Origin: Parasulfuritortus sp.
GTDB lineage: Bacteria; Pseudomonadota; Gammaproteobacteria; Burkholderiales; Thiobacillaceae
Length of the DNA stretch: 46,140 nt
NCBI GenBank assembly: GCA_031291185.1
Contig: JARLJM010000095.1
Coordinates: 1-46,140 of the forward strand
Direction: 5' to 3'
Both the position numbers and the translations under genes were made by a program. Shown here piece by piece: positions 6,787 to 16,191 of the stretch (position 1 is the first letter of the stretch; every line of letters starts with the position of its first letter). Below the pieces are notes generated by a model, which saw only the letters and a program-made list of their open reading frames with translations, did no database searches and was not told the DNA's origin.

Positions 6787-9432
6787 TCAGCCCTGGTTTA
6801 TTGCGTGTTCCATATCCTCCACGGGGCCAGGCCTGGCGAATAGATAACCCTGATAGTTTTCGCAGCCATGCTGGTGCAGGAAGAAGCGCTGTTCCTCTGT
6901 TTCCACACCTTCGGCGATGACTTGCAGGCCCAGCGACTGGCACATGGCCAGGATGGCACGGACAATGGCGGCATCATTTGGATCGTGAATGATGTCGCGT
7001 ACGAATGACTGGTCGATCTTGACCTGATCCAGGGGCAACTGCTTGAGATAGGACAGCGATGAAAAGCCGGTGCCGAAGTCGTCAAGCGAGAAACCCACGC
7101 CAAGCGCCTTCAACTGCTGCATCCGCCTTACCACCTCGTCGATCCGGTCCAGCACTACGCTTTCGGTCAGTTCCAGTTTGAGCTGCCTGGGATTAACCCC
7201 AGCTCGCTTGATGTGGTCCCAGACCTGTTCGACAAAGTCCGGCTGATGGAACTGTCGGGCGCTGACATTGACGGCAATGGTCAATGTGCTTGTGAGCGGG
7301 TTGGCTTCCCATCGCTTCAGTTGCGCGCAGGCCTGTTCCAGCACCCAGGCACCGATCGGCAGAATCAGTCCGGTCTCTTCGGCCATCGGGATGAAGCGTG
7401 CCGGGGGGATCGGTTCCTCGTTCAAGGGCAGCCAGCGCAATAAAACTTCTGCGCCAATCCAGTTTCCCTGCCAGTCCGCCTGCGGTTGGTAATAAAGCTT
7501 CAACTCGTTCTGTTGCAGGCTGCGCCGCAAGGCGTTTTCCATTACCGACCTGGATTCGATGGCATGCTGCATGTCCGGATTGAAGAACCGTATGGCATTC
7601 CGTCCGGCGTTCTTGGCCTGATAGAGGGCTACGTCGGCTTGCTTGAGCAGAACGTCGATGGAGATATCCTGGCCATGGAACAGCGTCACGCCAATGCTCG
7701 GGGTGCTGTGGTGGGATTGTGTGCTGTCGGATAGAAAGTAGGGTTGGCCAAGCGCCTGGCGAACCTTTTCGGCAATCATTTCAGCCTGCCGCGCAGCGGC
7801 TTCTTCCTCTGTTCCGAGTCCTTCTGCAACGACCACATACTCGTCTCCACCCAGGCGGGACACAGTGTCCTCCTGGCGCACATTGGCAGTCAGCCTGTGC
7901 GCCACTTCGGTGAGCAGCCGGTCACCGGCATCGTGGCCCTGGGTGTCGTTGAGGACCTTGAAATGATCCAGGTCCAGCATCAGCAGGGCGCCGAACTCGC
8001 GGCCCCGCTGGCTGATTTTCATCGCTTGCCGCAGGCGATCCATCAGCAGGCGACGGTTCGGGAGGCCGGTCAGAGGATCGAAGTAGGCCAGTTGGCGGAT
8101 TTGTTCCTCCGCCTGCTTGCGTTCCGTGATGTCGCGAACCAGTCCCAATATGTAAGGCTTGCCACCGAATTCGAAATAATTGGCATTGATCTCAACCGGA
8201 ATGGATTTGCCGTCCTTGTCCAGGTGATGGCTTTCAAAGGTCACCGTATGGCTGTCCCTGGTCATATTCCAGTACTTGCGCCAGTCTTCCTCTGCCTGGT
8301 TGTCATGATCGACATCGATTACCCGCATGCCAAGCAGGACCTCGCGGGAGTAACCCAGCATCAGACATGCCTCATCGTTGACGAAGTGGAAACGGCCATC
8401 CTCGTCGGCCAGGTAGGCGGCTTCCTTTACATGGTTCATTGCGAAATTGACCAGCGCGAGTTGTTGCGTTGCCTGCTTGCGCTCTGAGATGTCGACAAAG
8501 GTCACCACGGCACCAAGGATCTGGCCATCGCTGGTCATGGGATGCGACCAGTATTCAACTGGAAATGAGCTGCCATCGCTGCGCCAATGCACTTCATCGT
8601 CAGTATGGGTTACATGGGTGTCCAGCACCGATCGGTGCACATGGCATTCGGACAGCGGGAACGGGCTCCCGTCAGGGCGGCTGTGGTGGATGGTGGGGTG
8701 CATCTCCTTACCGATCAGGTCGGCTTCCTGCCGATAGCCCAGCATGCGCAGACAGGCAGGATTGGCAAAGGTGCAACGGCCTTCCATATCGATGCCGTAA
8801 ATCGCTTCGCCAGCGGAGTCGAGAACCAGTCGAACACGCAATTCCTCATCGCGGAGCGCCCGGAATAACCGGGCGTTGTCGATTGCAATACTGGCCTGAT
8901 TGGCAAACAGGGTCAGTACAGCCAGATCCCTTGGGTTGTAAGCGCCTCCTCCCATTTTACCCATGGCGGACAGACCGCCAATGATGCGGCCCCGGCAGAT
9001 CAGCGGCACCAGCAGACTGGATGCCATACCCGGTTCCCAACTGATGTTGTCATTCAGTTGATAGGTTTCACCCTCGCCGAACAACAGCGGGTGTTGATGC
9101 TGCAAGACCCAGCCGCACGCGCCTTCATGGATCGGGAAGGTCTGCCCCAGAATCTGCGCGGCATAGACACCGCTTGCGGCCGCATAGGTGAAGGTTTTCT
9201 GATCAAAGTCGATCATCGGCACAGCCATGGTTTCGGCGTGCACAACCTCGCAGGCGGTTTGCGCTACCAGCGACAATACGTTGTCGATATCAAGTTCCGC
9301 GATCAGCTGCTCGCCCAGGTTGAGCAGAAGGGAAAGTTCGGCATGATTCAGATTTGGAACATGGTCACCATTGTCAGCTGGCCCGGTCTGGCCGGTGGCA
9401 AGTGGCGTCGGTGGGATCGGGAATTTTCTCAC
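6787..9432 (-). CDS. GAF-PAS-PAS-GGDEF-EAL cyclic-di-GMP protein
   Basis: An 881-residue soluble protein with both synthesis and breakdown domains for c-di-GMP. Order: GAF (about 30-190), PAS (about 200-320), PAS (about 325-440), GGDEF (about 445-620) and EAL (about 640-875). The GGDEF loop reads GGDEY (528-532), with an RQED inhibitory site five residues before it. The EAL signature is EVL at 662-664, but the catalytic Glu, NVSARQF, LTESVVLD, DDFGTGFSS, KIDQSF and EGVET are all present, so hydrolysis is plausible. No signal peptide or membrane segment is evident. The start is GTG at 9432, seven bases after GAGG. It sits 9 bases after dsrE2 and is probably cotranscribed with tusA-dsrE2. Confidence 0.93.
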   Translation of the reverse strand: MRKFPIPPTPLATGQTGPADNGDHVPNLNHAELSLLLNLGEQLIAELDIDNVLSLVAQTACEVVHAETMAVPMIDFDQKTFTYAAASGVYAAQILGQTFPIHEGACGWVLQHQHPLLFGEGETYQLNDNISWEPGMASSLLVPLICRGRIIGGLSAMGKMGGGAYNPRDLAVLTLFANQASIAIDNARLFRALRDEELRVRLVLDSAGEAIYGIDMEGRCTFANPACLRMLGYRQEADLIGKEMHPTIHHSRPDGSPFPLSECHVHRSVLDTHVTHTDDEVHWRSDGSSFPVEYWSHPMTSDGQILGAVVTFVDISERKQATQQLALVNFAMNHVKEAAYLADEDGRFHFVNDEACLMLGYSREVLLGMRVIDVDHDNQAEEDWRKYWNMTRDSHTVTFESHHLDKDGKSIPVEINANYFEFGGKPYILGLVRDITERKQAEEQIRQLAYFDPLTGLPNRRLLMDRLRQAMKISQRGREFGALLMLDLDHFKVLNDTQGHDAGDRLLTEVAHRLTANVRQEDTVSRLGGDEYVVVAEGLGTEEEAAARQAEMIAEKVRQALGQPYFLSDSTQSHHSTPSIGVTLFHGQDISIDVLLKQADVALYQAKNAGRNAIRFFNPDMQHAIESRSVMENALRRSLQQNELKLYYQPQADWQGNWIGAEVLLRWLPLNEEPIPPARFIPMAEETGLILPIGAWVLEQACAQLKRWEANPLTSTLTIAVNVSARQFHQPDFVEQVWDHIKRAGVNPRQLKLELTESVVLDRIDEVVRRMQQLKALGVGFSLDDFGTGFSSLSYLKQLPLDQVKIDQSFVRDIIHDPNDAAIVRAILAMCQSLGLQVIAEGVETEEQRFFLHQHGCENYQGYLFARPGPVEDMEHAINQG

Positions 9433-9441
9433 CGCACACCC

Positions 9442-10017
9442 TCAGAATGTGACGTTGTAATCGGCGTTCTCGGTGTCGAGGTAATAGGCGCTGATGCCTT
9501 TGACCTCAGCCTCGACGATGAGGTCGTCCGGTACGGAAAACGCCATCGCATCGACGCATATCTGGCAGACCGTGAAACGCACCCCCAGATCGCGCGCATT
9601 CAGGATGAGATCCTCAAGCTGCATCATGCCCTTGCGGCGCATGATCCGGCGCATGATCATCGGCCCGATGCCGCCATAGTTGAGTTGTGACAGCGGAAGA
9701 TTGCACGCGCCGGTGTGGTTCAGGCCACGCACGACATGCTGGAGCGGAGTGTCGGTTTCGGTGATACGGCCCAATCCCCCACGCAAGCGACCAAACCATT
9801 TCGCGGGTGAAAATATTGATCGGGGCTTGAGCAGGCAATTGGTGCCATAAAGTACGAACCACATGCTCATTTGCATGCCCATCGCCTGAAAGCCAGCCGC
9901 GATCTCAAATGCCAGAATTGCCTTGTCCATATCTCCGCTCACCAGAAGGATGACGCCTTTTTTTCTGGCTGGGACGGGTGTGTTGCCATGATCCGGAATC
10001 ATGGACAGCTCAGTCAT
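9442..10017 (-). CDS. DsrE2-like sulfur-carrier protein
   Basis: A 191-residue DsrE/DsrF-superfamily protein of the DsrE2 type, thought to hold or pass persulfide sulfur. The fold begins with KKGVILLVSGDMDKAILAF and GFQAMGMQMSMWFVLYGTN. LKPRSIFSPAKW and the paired cysteines of VCQICVDAMAF match the region that bears the reactive Cys in DsrE2. It overlaps tusA by 4 bases (ATGA). Such tusA-dsrE2 pairs occur with rhodanese and Hdr-like genes in sulfur oxidisers, but neither is here. Two C-terminal parts (MIMRRIMRRKGMM) are strongly basic, which may aid membrane or nucleic-acid contact. A role in sulfur relay is inferred. Confidence 0.82.
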   Translation of the reverse strand: MTELSMIPDHGNTPVPARKKGVILLVSGDMDKAILAFEIAAGFQAMGMQMSMWFVLYGTNCLLKPRSIFSPAKWFGRLRGGLGRITETDTPLQHVVRGLNHTGACNLPLSQLNYGGIGPMIMRRIMRRKGMMQLEDLILNARDLGVRFTVCQICVDAMAFSVPDDLIVEAEVKGISAYYLDTENADYNVTF

Positions 10018-10259
10018 GCTGAACTGCCTACCTGGATCAGGATGGATATCTTCCGATTATCTCCCTGTCTGACATCAAGTATGGTGTGGCCGTTTGCCTG
10101 GCAGAAATCACGCACCGAGGTTTCAAAAATGGGGTCGTTGCCGATGATCTCGATCGTCTGTCCAAGATCGAGTTCCTTGACCGCTTTGGCCAGCTGGATC
10201 AACGGCAGGGGACAACACACGCCGCATACATCCAGATGCGCCTCGATTTTTGAGGCCAT
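10014..10259 (-). CDS. tusA: TusA-family sulfurtransferase
   Basis: An 81-residue TusA-like protein that carries sulfur on a cysteine persulfide for tRNA thiolation, cofactor synthesis or sulfur oxidation. The motif is LDVCGVCCPLPLIQLAKAV, the CPxP signature with two neighbouring Cys, where most TusA have LDVRGLxCPxP. The extra Cys in place of Arg-Gly-Leu spacing is unusual. I chose the ATG at 10259 because GGAG lies 8 bases before it; a longer reading from 10280 would place that ribosome site inside the gene. It is the first gene of tusA-dsrE2-GGDEF/EAL. The upstream spacer shows a small CTCTA-TCG-TAGAG hairpin (10296-10308). Confidence 0.88.
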   Translation of the reverse strand: MASKIEAHLDVCGVCCPLPLIQLAKAVKELDLGQTIEIIGNDPIFETSVRDFCQANGHTILDVRQGDNRKISILIQVGSSA

Positions 10260-10433
10260 CTCTGCTTCTCCATCAAGCAACTACTTGTTCAACGCCTCTA
10301 TCGTAGAGAGGTCTATGCAATACCTAATTATGAACAGTACACAAATAAGGCATCTGGCACCAGTATTGATGGTTGATTCATACCGGATGGCAATACGGCA
10401 GATATCAAAACCGAAATCGGGGGCTGATAAATG

Positions 10434-10467
10434 AAAAGGCGTGACAGTTTTACCTGTCACGCCTTTT
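10434..10467 (-). terminator. Rho-independent terminator after rne
   Basis: A perfect 10-base stem, GGCGTGACAG (10438-10447) with CTGTCACGCC (10454-10463), has a 6-base loop and is flanked by A4 and T5 runs, so it can work in both directions. It lies 39 bases past the rne stop and well upstream of tusA. A partial second copy of the right arm (CCTGTCACGC, 10473-10482) follows at once. Confidence 0.85.
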
Positions 10468-10505
10468 TGTTACCTGTCACGCTTGCACGTCACAGTGGTC
10501 ATGGG

Positions 10506-13193
10506 CTACTCGCTGTGGGTTTCCACCATGACCAGGGGTTCGGCGGGTGCCTGGCCGGAGCGGGGAATACGCCGACGGCGCGGGCGGCCAGGTTCGCTGG
10601 TCTGGCTATCCTCGCCAACCGGACTTTCCTGAACGCCAGGGGCGGTCTCAACCGGCGTGCTGCTGGTTTCAACCATCATCAGCGGCTCGGCCGGGGCCTC
10701 TTGTTGTGAACGTGGTCGCTGACGGCGACGATTCCCCTGTCCAGATTTGGCAGGATTGGCCTCGATCTCGGCAGCTTGTTCAGCATGAGTCTCGACCAGT
10801 TCCAGGCCTGCTGCCTGCAAATCCGGTTTGGTCGGTGAGGCAATGACTTTGGCGGGGGAGGCTTCGGCAGCCGGTACTTCAACTGCCTGGGCCGGTGCAG
10901 GTTGAGGGGCGACTTCAGGTTGGGGCTGCGGCGTGAACTGGGCAACGGCCGGAGCAGCGCGTTCTTCCTGGGCATCAGCCAGAATTTCGTTCACGGTTTC
11001 CGTTGCCAGTGCACCGGCTTCGTCGGTGCGGCCTTCACCCCGTCGGCCGCGACCGCGACCACGACGACGGCTCCTGCCTTCCGTGCTCGAATCTCCGTTG
11101 TTGCTTGCCACAGCTTCGACCGGAATCTGAGGCGTTTCAACTGCCTGGGGTTCGGCAGGGATCGGTACCCGACGCGGACGTTCCTGACGTTCCGAGCGTT
11201 CCGGACGGGCCTGGCGTTCCGGGCGATCCTGCCGCTCGCCGCCTCGTTCCTGGCGGTCCGGTCGTTCGGTCCGTGCCGGGCGCTCGCCACGGCCATCACT
11301 GTTCCGTGGGCGCTCGGGTCGGGCTTCGGATGCACCTTCCCGGCGGGCGTCCTGTCGGTCACCCTGAGGGCGACGACCATCCCGATCTCGGCCTTCCCGG
11401 TTGCCGCGATCGCGTCTGGGCTCACGGGGGTCACGACGAGCGGCGGGTTTTTTCTCTTCAACCACCGGTTCGGGTTTGGCTTCTTCCTGTTTGCCGCGCA
11501 GCCAGCCCAGTACCCGACCGAACAGGCCGGATTTTCCAGGGGCAGTGGCTGTTGCAGCGGCTGCGACCGGTGCTGTTGGCATGGGGGCTGGCTGGGTCGG
11601 CGTAATACCTTGGACCATGGGCTGCGCACGTTCCGGCTTCACTGCCGCGCTGCCAGTCGCGACGATTTCCTCGGAAGGACGCTCCATCATCTGGTAGCTG
11701 GGGGCCAGGGTGTCGGATTGGTTCAACTGGTCATGGCGCAGGCGGAGCAGGGTGTAGCGTGGGGTTTCGAAGTGGATGTTGGGGATCAGCATCAACTCGA
11801 CCTTGTGCCGAGCCTCAATGTTAAGAATGTCGGTACGTTTTTCATTCAAAAGATAGGTAGCGACTTCGACCGGGGCCTGGATGTGCAGGGCACCGGTGTT
11901 CTCCTTCATGGCTTCTTCCTGCAGGATGCGCAGGAGATGCAGGGCAAAGGATTCGGTACTGCGCACGTGGCCGGTGCCGCTGCAACGCGGGCAGGTCACG
12001 TAGCTGGTCTCGCCCAGGGACGGCTGCAGGCGCTGGCGGGACATTTCCATCAGGCCGAAGCGGGATATCTTGCCGACTTGGACCCGCGCCCGGTCGTAAT
12101 GCAGGGCGTCGCGCAGGCGATCTTCCACCTCACGCTGGTTTTTCTGGTTTTCCATGTCGATGAAGTCGATCACGATCAGGCCGCCCAGGTCGCGCAGGCG
12201 CATCTGGCGGGCGACTTCCTCGGCCGCTTCCAGGTTGGTATTGAACGCGGTCTGCTCGATATCGGCGCCGCGGGTGGCCTGGGCCGAGTTGACGTCGACG
12301 GCGACCAGTGCCTCGGTGTGGTCGATTACGATGGCACCGCCTGAGGGCAGGGGCACTTCGCGTGAGTAGGCCGTCTCGATCTGGTGTTCGATCTGGAAGC
12401 GCGAGAACAGCGGCACGCTGTCGGAGTACAGCTTCACCTTGTGGACGTTGTCAGGCATCACGTGGGCCATGAACTGACGGGCCTGTTCGTGGATGTTCGG
12501 TTCGTCGATCAGCAATTCGCCAATATCGGAGGTGAAGTAGTCGCGGATGGCGCGGATGACCAAGCTGGATTCGGCGTAAATGAGGAAGGCGCCTTTCTGG
12601 CCCTTGGCAGCGCCGTCGATGGCGGTCCAGAGTTGCAGCAGGTAGTTCAAATCCCACTGCAATTCCTCGACGACACGGCCGATGCCGGCGGTACGGCCGA
12701 TCAGGCTCATGCCGCCGGGGACTTCGAGTTGGGCCAGCGCATCGCGCAGTTCATTGCGTTCTTCGCCCTCGATGCGACGGGAGACGCCGCCGCCACGCGG
12801 GTTGTTGGGCATGAGCACGAGATAGCGGCCGGCCAGGCTGACGAAGTTGGTCAGCGCCGCGCCCTTGTTGCCGCGTTCGTCCTTTTCTACCTGGACGACG
12901 AGTTCCATGCCTTCCTTGAGGAATTCCTGCATTCGGCCACGGCCGACATCTACATTCCCCAGAGACGAGCGGGCGATTTCCTTGAACGGGAGAAAGCCGT
13001 GGCGTTCCGTGCCGTAATCGACGAAACAGGCTTCCAGGCTGGGTTCCACTCGGGTGATGATGCCCTTGTAGATGTTTCCTTTGCGTTGTTCCTTGGTGGC
13101 GGATTCAATGTCGAGATCGACCAGTTTTTGGCCATCGACAATGGCGACGCGGAGTTCTTCCGCCTGCGTCGCGTTAAACAACATACGTTTCAT
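10506..13193 (-). CDS. rne: Ribonuclease E
   Basis: Essential endoribonuclease for mRNA decay and rRNA/tRNA processing, and scaffold of the degradosome. In order: [21 protein letters not shown] start, S1 domain (about 38-120), 5' sensor, DNase-I-like catalytic part with D300 (VAVDVNS) and D343 (VIDFID), and the zinc-link CPRCSGTG at 401-408. After about residue 540 the protein becomes low-complexity: an Arg/Asp/Glu-rich tract (about 600-690) and an [12 protein letters not shown]-like tract, then Pro/Ala-rich sequence. Length (895) is typical of betaproteobacterial RNase E. Its last 65 residues carry the peptide APAEPL[MV]MVET twice (833-843 and 882-892), likely partner-binding motifs. It is divergent from rluC, as in many proteobacteria. 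Confidence 0.97.
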   Translation of the reverse strand: MKRMLFNATQAEELRVAIVDGQKLVDLDIESATKEQRKGNIYKGIITRVEPSLEACFVDYGTERHGFLPFKEIARSSLGNVDVGRGRMQEFLKEGMELVVQVEKDERGNKGAALTNFVSLAGRYLVLMPNNPRGGGVSRRIEGEERNELRDALAQLEVPGGMSLIGRTAGIGRVVEELQWDLNYLLQLWTAIDGAAKGQKGAFLIYAESSLVIRAIRDYFTSDIGELLIDEPNIHEQARQFMAHVMPDNVHKVKLYSDSVPLFSRFQIEHQIETAYSREVPLPSGGAIVIDHTEALVAVDVNSAQATRGADIEQTAFNTNLEAAEEVARQMRLRDLGGLIVIDFIDMENQKNQREVEDRLRDALHYDRARVQVGKISRFGLMEMSRQRLQPSLGETSYVTCPRCSGTGHVRSTESFALHLLRILQEEAMKENTGALHIQAPVEVATYLLNEKRTDILNIEARHKVELMLIPNIHFETPRYTLLRLRHDQLNQSDTLAPSYQMMERPSEEIVATGSAAVKPERAQPMVQGITPTQPAPMPTAPVAAAATATAPGKSGLFGRVLGWLRGKQEEAKPEPVVEEKKPAARRDPREPRRDRGNREGRDRDGRRPQGDRQDARREGASEARPERPRNSDGRGERPARTERPDRQERGGERQDRPERQARPERSERQERPRRVPIPAEPQAVETPQIPVEAVASNNGDSSTEGRSRRRGRGRGRRGEGRTDEAGALATETVNEILADAQEERAAPAVAQFTPQPQPEVAPQPAPAQAVEVPAAEASPAKVIASPTKPDLQAAGLELVETHAEQAAEIEANPAKSGQGNRRRQRPRSQQEAPAEPLMMVETSSTPVETAPGVQESPVGEDSQTSEPGRPRRRRIPRSGQAPAEPLVMVETHSE

Positions 13194-13603
13194 ATTAGAC
13201 CCCTGCGCAATTGCGCCCCGGGGGTGATAAACCCGCCGCGCCAGCGCGGCAGTGAAGGCGAGGCAGGGGATCAGGCGGCGATATCTAGGTTGTCGCTTTG
13301 GGTCTCGTGCATATTTCGTAGGTTTATCTTATTCAGCCAGGACGTTTGTAACGACCAGGACAGTATCCGGGTGCGATTGTCGCGTTAAATACGTTACCAT
13401 CGCTGCTTTTCGCGCTTTACATCCACGTCAGTACGTCCGCCTTGGCATTCGGGGCAATGTCCGCCTCTCAAACAAGCCGTGGACGTCGGTGGTCGAAACC
13501 GCGAACCGGTGAGCTTTATTAACCGGCGCTCGGAGGCGTAGCGGGGCATGATCTCCAACGCCCTCGGGGTGCCTGCACAAGCGAATAGCAGTATACATAA
13601 TTA
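13194..13603. other. rne-rluC divergent spacer (410 bases)
   Basis: This gene-free stretch holds the leader of rne on the minus strand and the upstream region of rluC on the plus strand. Near rne are several stems: the palindrome GCGCAATTGCGC (13205-13216), a GCCGCGC/GCGCGGC hairpin (about 13233-13249) and a 7-base pairing over the ribosome site, listed separately. On the rluC side, ACCGGT and ACCGGC arms flank GAGCTTTATTA (about 13505-13528). I could not name a convincing sigma-70 promoter for either gene. No tRNA, small ORF of known type or mobile sequence is visible. Confidence 0.6.
13200..13269 (-). promoter_or_regulatory. Candidate rne leader structure covering its ribosome site
   Basis: Read on the minus strand, GCAGGGG lies just before the rne ATG and serves as the likely ribosome site (7 bases before the start). 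Its exact complement CCCCTGC occurs 56 bases upstream (13263-13269). Between them sit the GCCGCGCTGGCGCGGC hairpin and the GCGCAATTGCGC palindrome, so the two arms are brought close. RNase E of E. coli represses itself through cleavage of a structured leader; a similar role here is inferred from this pairing alone. Confidence 0.4.
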
Positions 13604-14554
13604 ATGCAAGAAACACGCAAAGATGCCGTAACAAAAGTGGTGACAGGCGAGGAATCGGCTGACCAGCGGCTGGATAACTTCCTGTTCCGGTTGCTGAAGG
13701 GCGTACCCAAGAGCCGGGTCTACCGTATGTTGCGGGAGGGAGAAGTGCGCGTGAACGGTCGCCGGGTAAAACCGGACGATCGCTTGCAACTGGGCGATGA
13801 AGTCCGTATTCCCCCCGTTCGCACCGCCTCCAGGGCCGAAGTTGCGGACTTGCCCAAGATCGGCAAGAGCCTGCTCGGGCGGGTTATTTACCGGGACGAG
13901 GCCCTGCTGGTCATCGACAAGCCAGCCGGTCAGGCGGTTCATGGCGGCAGCGGGGTCAGCCTGGGCATCATCGAGCAACTGCGGCGCGAACTGCCTGAGT
14001 GCCGTTTCATGGAACTGGCCCACCGACTGGACAGGGAGACCTCGGGTGTCCTGCTGATCGCCCTGAAACGCTCGGCGCTGGTCGAGTTGCATCGGATGCT
14101 GCGCGACGGAGAGGTGCGCAAGACCTATCTGGCGTTGGCGACTGGCCACTGGCGGGACAAGGTGCGTGATGTGAAGCTGGCCCTGCGCAAGTTCCACACC
14201 GAGGATGGCCAGCGCCAGGTGGTGGTCGATGAAGCAGGCCAGTATGCCCACACCATTTTCCGCTTGGTGAAGAATTACGCTGATTTCAGTCTGCTGGAGG
14301 CGGAACTGAAGACCGGACGCACCCATCAAATCCGGGTACACCTGGCCGCCTTGCAGCATCCCATTGCCGGGGACGACAAATACGGCAATTTCGAACTCAA
14401 TCGGGCCTTGAAAAAGAAGGGTCTGAAACGGATGTTCCTGCATGCGGCCCGGGTGGCTTTCAACCACCCGCTGACCGGGCAGCGGATGGAACTGGCAGCC
14501 CCGCTGCCACCGGATTTGAGCAAATTCATCGACGGATTGGACATGACAACGTGA
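13604..14554 (+). CDS. rluC: 23S rRNA pseudouridine synthase RluC
   Basis: RluA-family enzyme of 316 residues that should convert uridines 955, 2504 and 2580 of 23S rRNA to pseudouridine. An S4 RNA-binding domain (about 20-80) is seen in DQRLDNFLFRLLKGVPKSRV and EGEVRVNGRRVKPDDRL. The catalytic domain has the Asp motif HRLDRETSGVLL and later GRTHQIRVHLA and HPIAGDDKYG. The place opposite rne is the usual one for RluC and separates it from RluD. The ATG at 13604 begins MQETRKDAVTKV; ribosome site is weak (TAATTA before it). Its stop overlaps the next GTG by 4 bases. Confidence 0.95.
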   Translation: MQETRKDAVTKVVTGEESADQRLDNFLFRLLKGVPKSRVYRMLREGEVRVNGRRVKPDDRLQLGDEVRIPPVRTASRAEVADLPKIGKSLLGRVIYRDEALLVIDKPAGQAVHGGSGVSLGIIEQLRRELPECRFMELAHRLDRETSGVLLIALKRSALVELHRMLRDGEVRKTYLALATGHWRDKVRDVKLALRKFHTEDGQRQVVVDEAGQYAHTIFRLVKNYADFSLLEAELKTGRTHQIRVHLAALQHPIAGDDKYGNFELNRALKKKGLKRMFLHAARVAFNHPLTGQRMELAAPLPPDLSKFIDGLDMTT

Positions 14555-15207
14555 GTAAACGCTACGACCTGCTGATTTTCGACTGGGACGGCACCCTGAT
14601 GGATTCGGCCGGGGTTATCGTCGCCTGCATCCAGCAAGCCAGCGCCGATCTCGGTTGGCCGGTTCCGAGCCGGGAGGCGGCCAGCCACATCATCGGACTG
14701 GGTCTGAAAGAAGCTGTCCAGGCCCTGTTTCCGGAGAAGCCGGAGTCGGATATTCCTTTGCTGGTTGAACGCTACCGTTTCCATTATCTCGGCCAGGATC
14801 ACCAGATTCCGCTGTTCGACGGGGCGGCTGAACTGATCCGCGATCTTCGCGAGCGGGGATATATCCTGGCGGTTGCAACCGGCAAGGCCCGCCGCGGGCT
14901 GGTCCGTGCCTTCGAACACAGTGGACTGGAGCCGTATTTCCACGCCTCGCGCACCGCCGACGAGACCTTTTCCAAACCGCATCCGGCCATGGTTCTGGAG
15001 TTGCTCGATGAACTGATGGTGCCACCCGAACGGGCATTGATGATCGGCGATACCAGCCATGATCTCGAAATGGCCCGCAATGCCGGAATCGATGCGTTGG
15101 CGGCCGGCTATGGTGCGCATCCTGCGGATCATCTGGCCGCTTTCAACCCGGTCGCGTTATGTAGCAGTTTCGCTGACCTGGCGAACTGGCTGAGGGCGAA
15201 TGCCTGA
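14551..15207 (+). CDS. HAD-superfamily phosphatase (phosphoglycolate phosphatase-like)
   Basis: A 218-residue HAD hydrolase of the Gph type. DWDGTLMDS near residue 10 carries the nucleophile and acid-base Asp. An alpha-helical C1 cap follows (about 20-80). Further conserved parts are AVATGKARRGL, SKPHPAM and GDTSHDLEMARNAG (Mg ligand). Substrate cannot be read from sequence; phosphoglycolate or another small phosphate is likely. The start is a GTG inside the rluC stop (GTGA, 4-base overlap), so it is coupled to rluC, a pairing often seen in betaproteobacteria. Confidence 0.9.
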   Translation: MSKRYDLLIFDWDGTLMDSAGVIVACIQQASADLGWPVPSREAASHIIGLGLKEAVQALFPEKPESDIPLLVERYRFHYLGQDHQIPLFDGAAELIRDLRERGYILAVATGKARRGLVRAFEHSGLEPYFHASRTADETFSKPHPAMVLELLDELMVPPERALMIGDTSHDLEMARNAGIDALAAGYGAHPADHLAAFNPVALCSSFADLANWLRANA

Positions 15208-15212
15208 GTCCG

Positions 15213-15218
15213 ACTATA
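15213..15218 (+). promoter_or_regulatory. Possible -10 element for sppA
   Basis: A perfect TATAAT lies 32 bases before the sppA ATG in the only sizeable gap (42 bases) between the HAD gene and sppA. No TTGACA-like hexamer sits 16-18 bases upstream, so this could be a weak or activator-dependent promoter, or chance. Confidence 0.25.
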
Positions 15219-15249
15219 ATTTTTCACCCAAACAATAGGAATTCAAACC

Positions 15250-16191
15250 ATGTCGGTCGATTCTGGAAATGCGGAACGCAGCGCCCTGGAGCGGCTCTTG
15301 CTGGCCAATCTGAAAGAGCAGAGGGGGATTCGCCGGTGGAACCTGTTTATCAGACTGCTCTGGCTCATCGTCGTGTTCGGGGGCATAGGCTGGGTCATTT
15401 TCCATAAGGACGGCGACTTGACGGCAACCGGCGACCATACTGCCCTGGTCGAAATCCAGGGCGAGATCGGTGGCGAGAACGGTGTCCGGGCAGATGACAT
15501 CATCAGCGCGCTGGACAACGCCTTCGAAGATAAAAAGAGCAAGGCCGTCGTGTTGCGTTGCAACAGTCCTGGTGGCTCGCCGGTCCAGGCTGGCCAGATC
15601 AACGATGAAATCTACCGGCTGAGGGCCAAGTATCCCAATATCCCGGTCTATGCCGTGGTTGACGACATCTGCGCCTCGGGTGGCTATTACATCATCGCAG
15701 CGGCCGACAAGATATTTGTCGACAAGGCTTCGCTGATTGGCTCCATCGGAGTGCTCATGGATGGCTTCGGCTTTACCGAGGGCATGAAAAAGCTGGGTAT
15801 CGAGCGCCGGTTGCTGACCGCGGGCGAAAACAAGGGTTTCCTCGATCCGTTCTCACCGGCAGATGCAAAGCAGGAAGATTACGCCAAGGCCATGCTGGAA
15901 GAGATTCATCAGCAGTTCATCCAGACGGTCCGGAAAGGTCGCGGCAAGCGTTTGAAAGAAACGCCGGATATGTTCAGCGGCCTGGTCTGGAGCGGCGCGC
16001 GCGGCATCGAACTGGGTCTGGCGGATGGCCTGGGCAGCCTGGACTATGTGGCGCGCGACGTGGTCAAGGCTGAAGATGTGGTCGATTACACGCCCCAGGA
16101 AAATATCGCCGACCGACTGGCCCGCCGGCTGGGCACGTCCTTAGGTGAGACGGTCCGACCCCATGCCGAGGCCTGGGTGCATCTGCGTTGA
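15250..16191 (+). CDS. sppA: Signal peptide peptidase SppA (S49, short form)
   Basis: A 313-residue membrane-anchored serine peptidase that degrades leftover signal peptides. One transmembrane helix at about 31-51 (LFIRLLWLIVVFGGIGWVIF) anchors a periplasmic catalytic domain. S143 in CASGGYYI is the nucleophile and K195 in GENKGFLDPF the general base. Their 52-residue spacing equals that of S147 and K199 in the Bacillus SppA, so this is the short, single-repeat form. RCNSPGGSPVQA and IGSIGVL are also conserved. Ribosome site AGGA is 8-9 bases before the ATG. The stop overlaps the following rof start (TGATG). Confidence 0.94.
   Translation: MSVDSGNAERSALERLLLANLKEQRGIRRWNLFIRLLWLIVVFGGIGWVIFHKDGDLTATGDHTALVEIQGEIGGENGVRADDIISALDNAFEDKKSKAVVLRCNSPGGSPVQAGQINDEIYRLRAKYPNIPVYAVVDDICASGGYYIIAAADKIFVDKASLIGSIGVLMDGFGFTEGMKKLGIERRLLTAGENKGFLDPFSPADAKQEDYAKAMLEEIHQQFIQTVRKGRGKRLKETPDMFSGLVWSGARGIELGLADGLGSLDYVARDVVKAEDVVDYTPQENIADRLARRLGTSLGETVRPHAEAWVHLR

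Noticed and set aside
10902-12344. 480-codon plus-strand frame opposite rne
   Set aside because: It mirrors the low-complexity and catalytic parts of RNase E in a GC-rich gene; no recognisable domain, start site or promoter.
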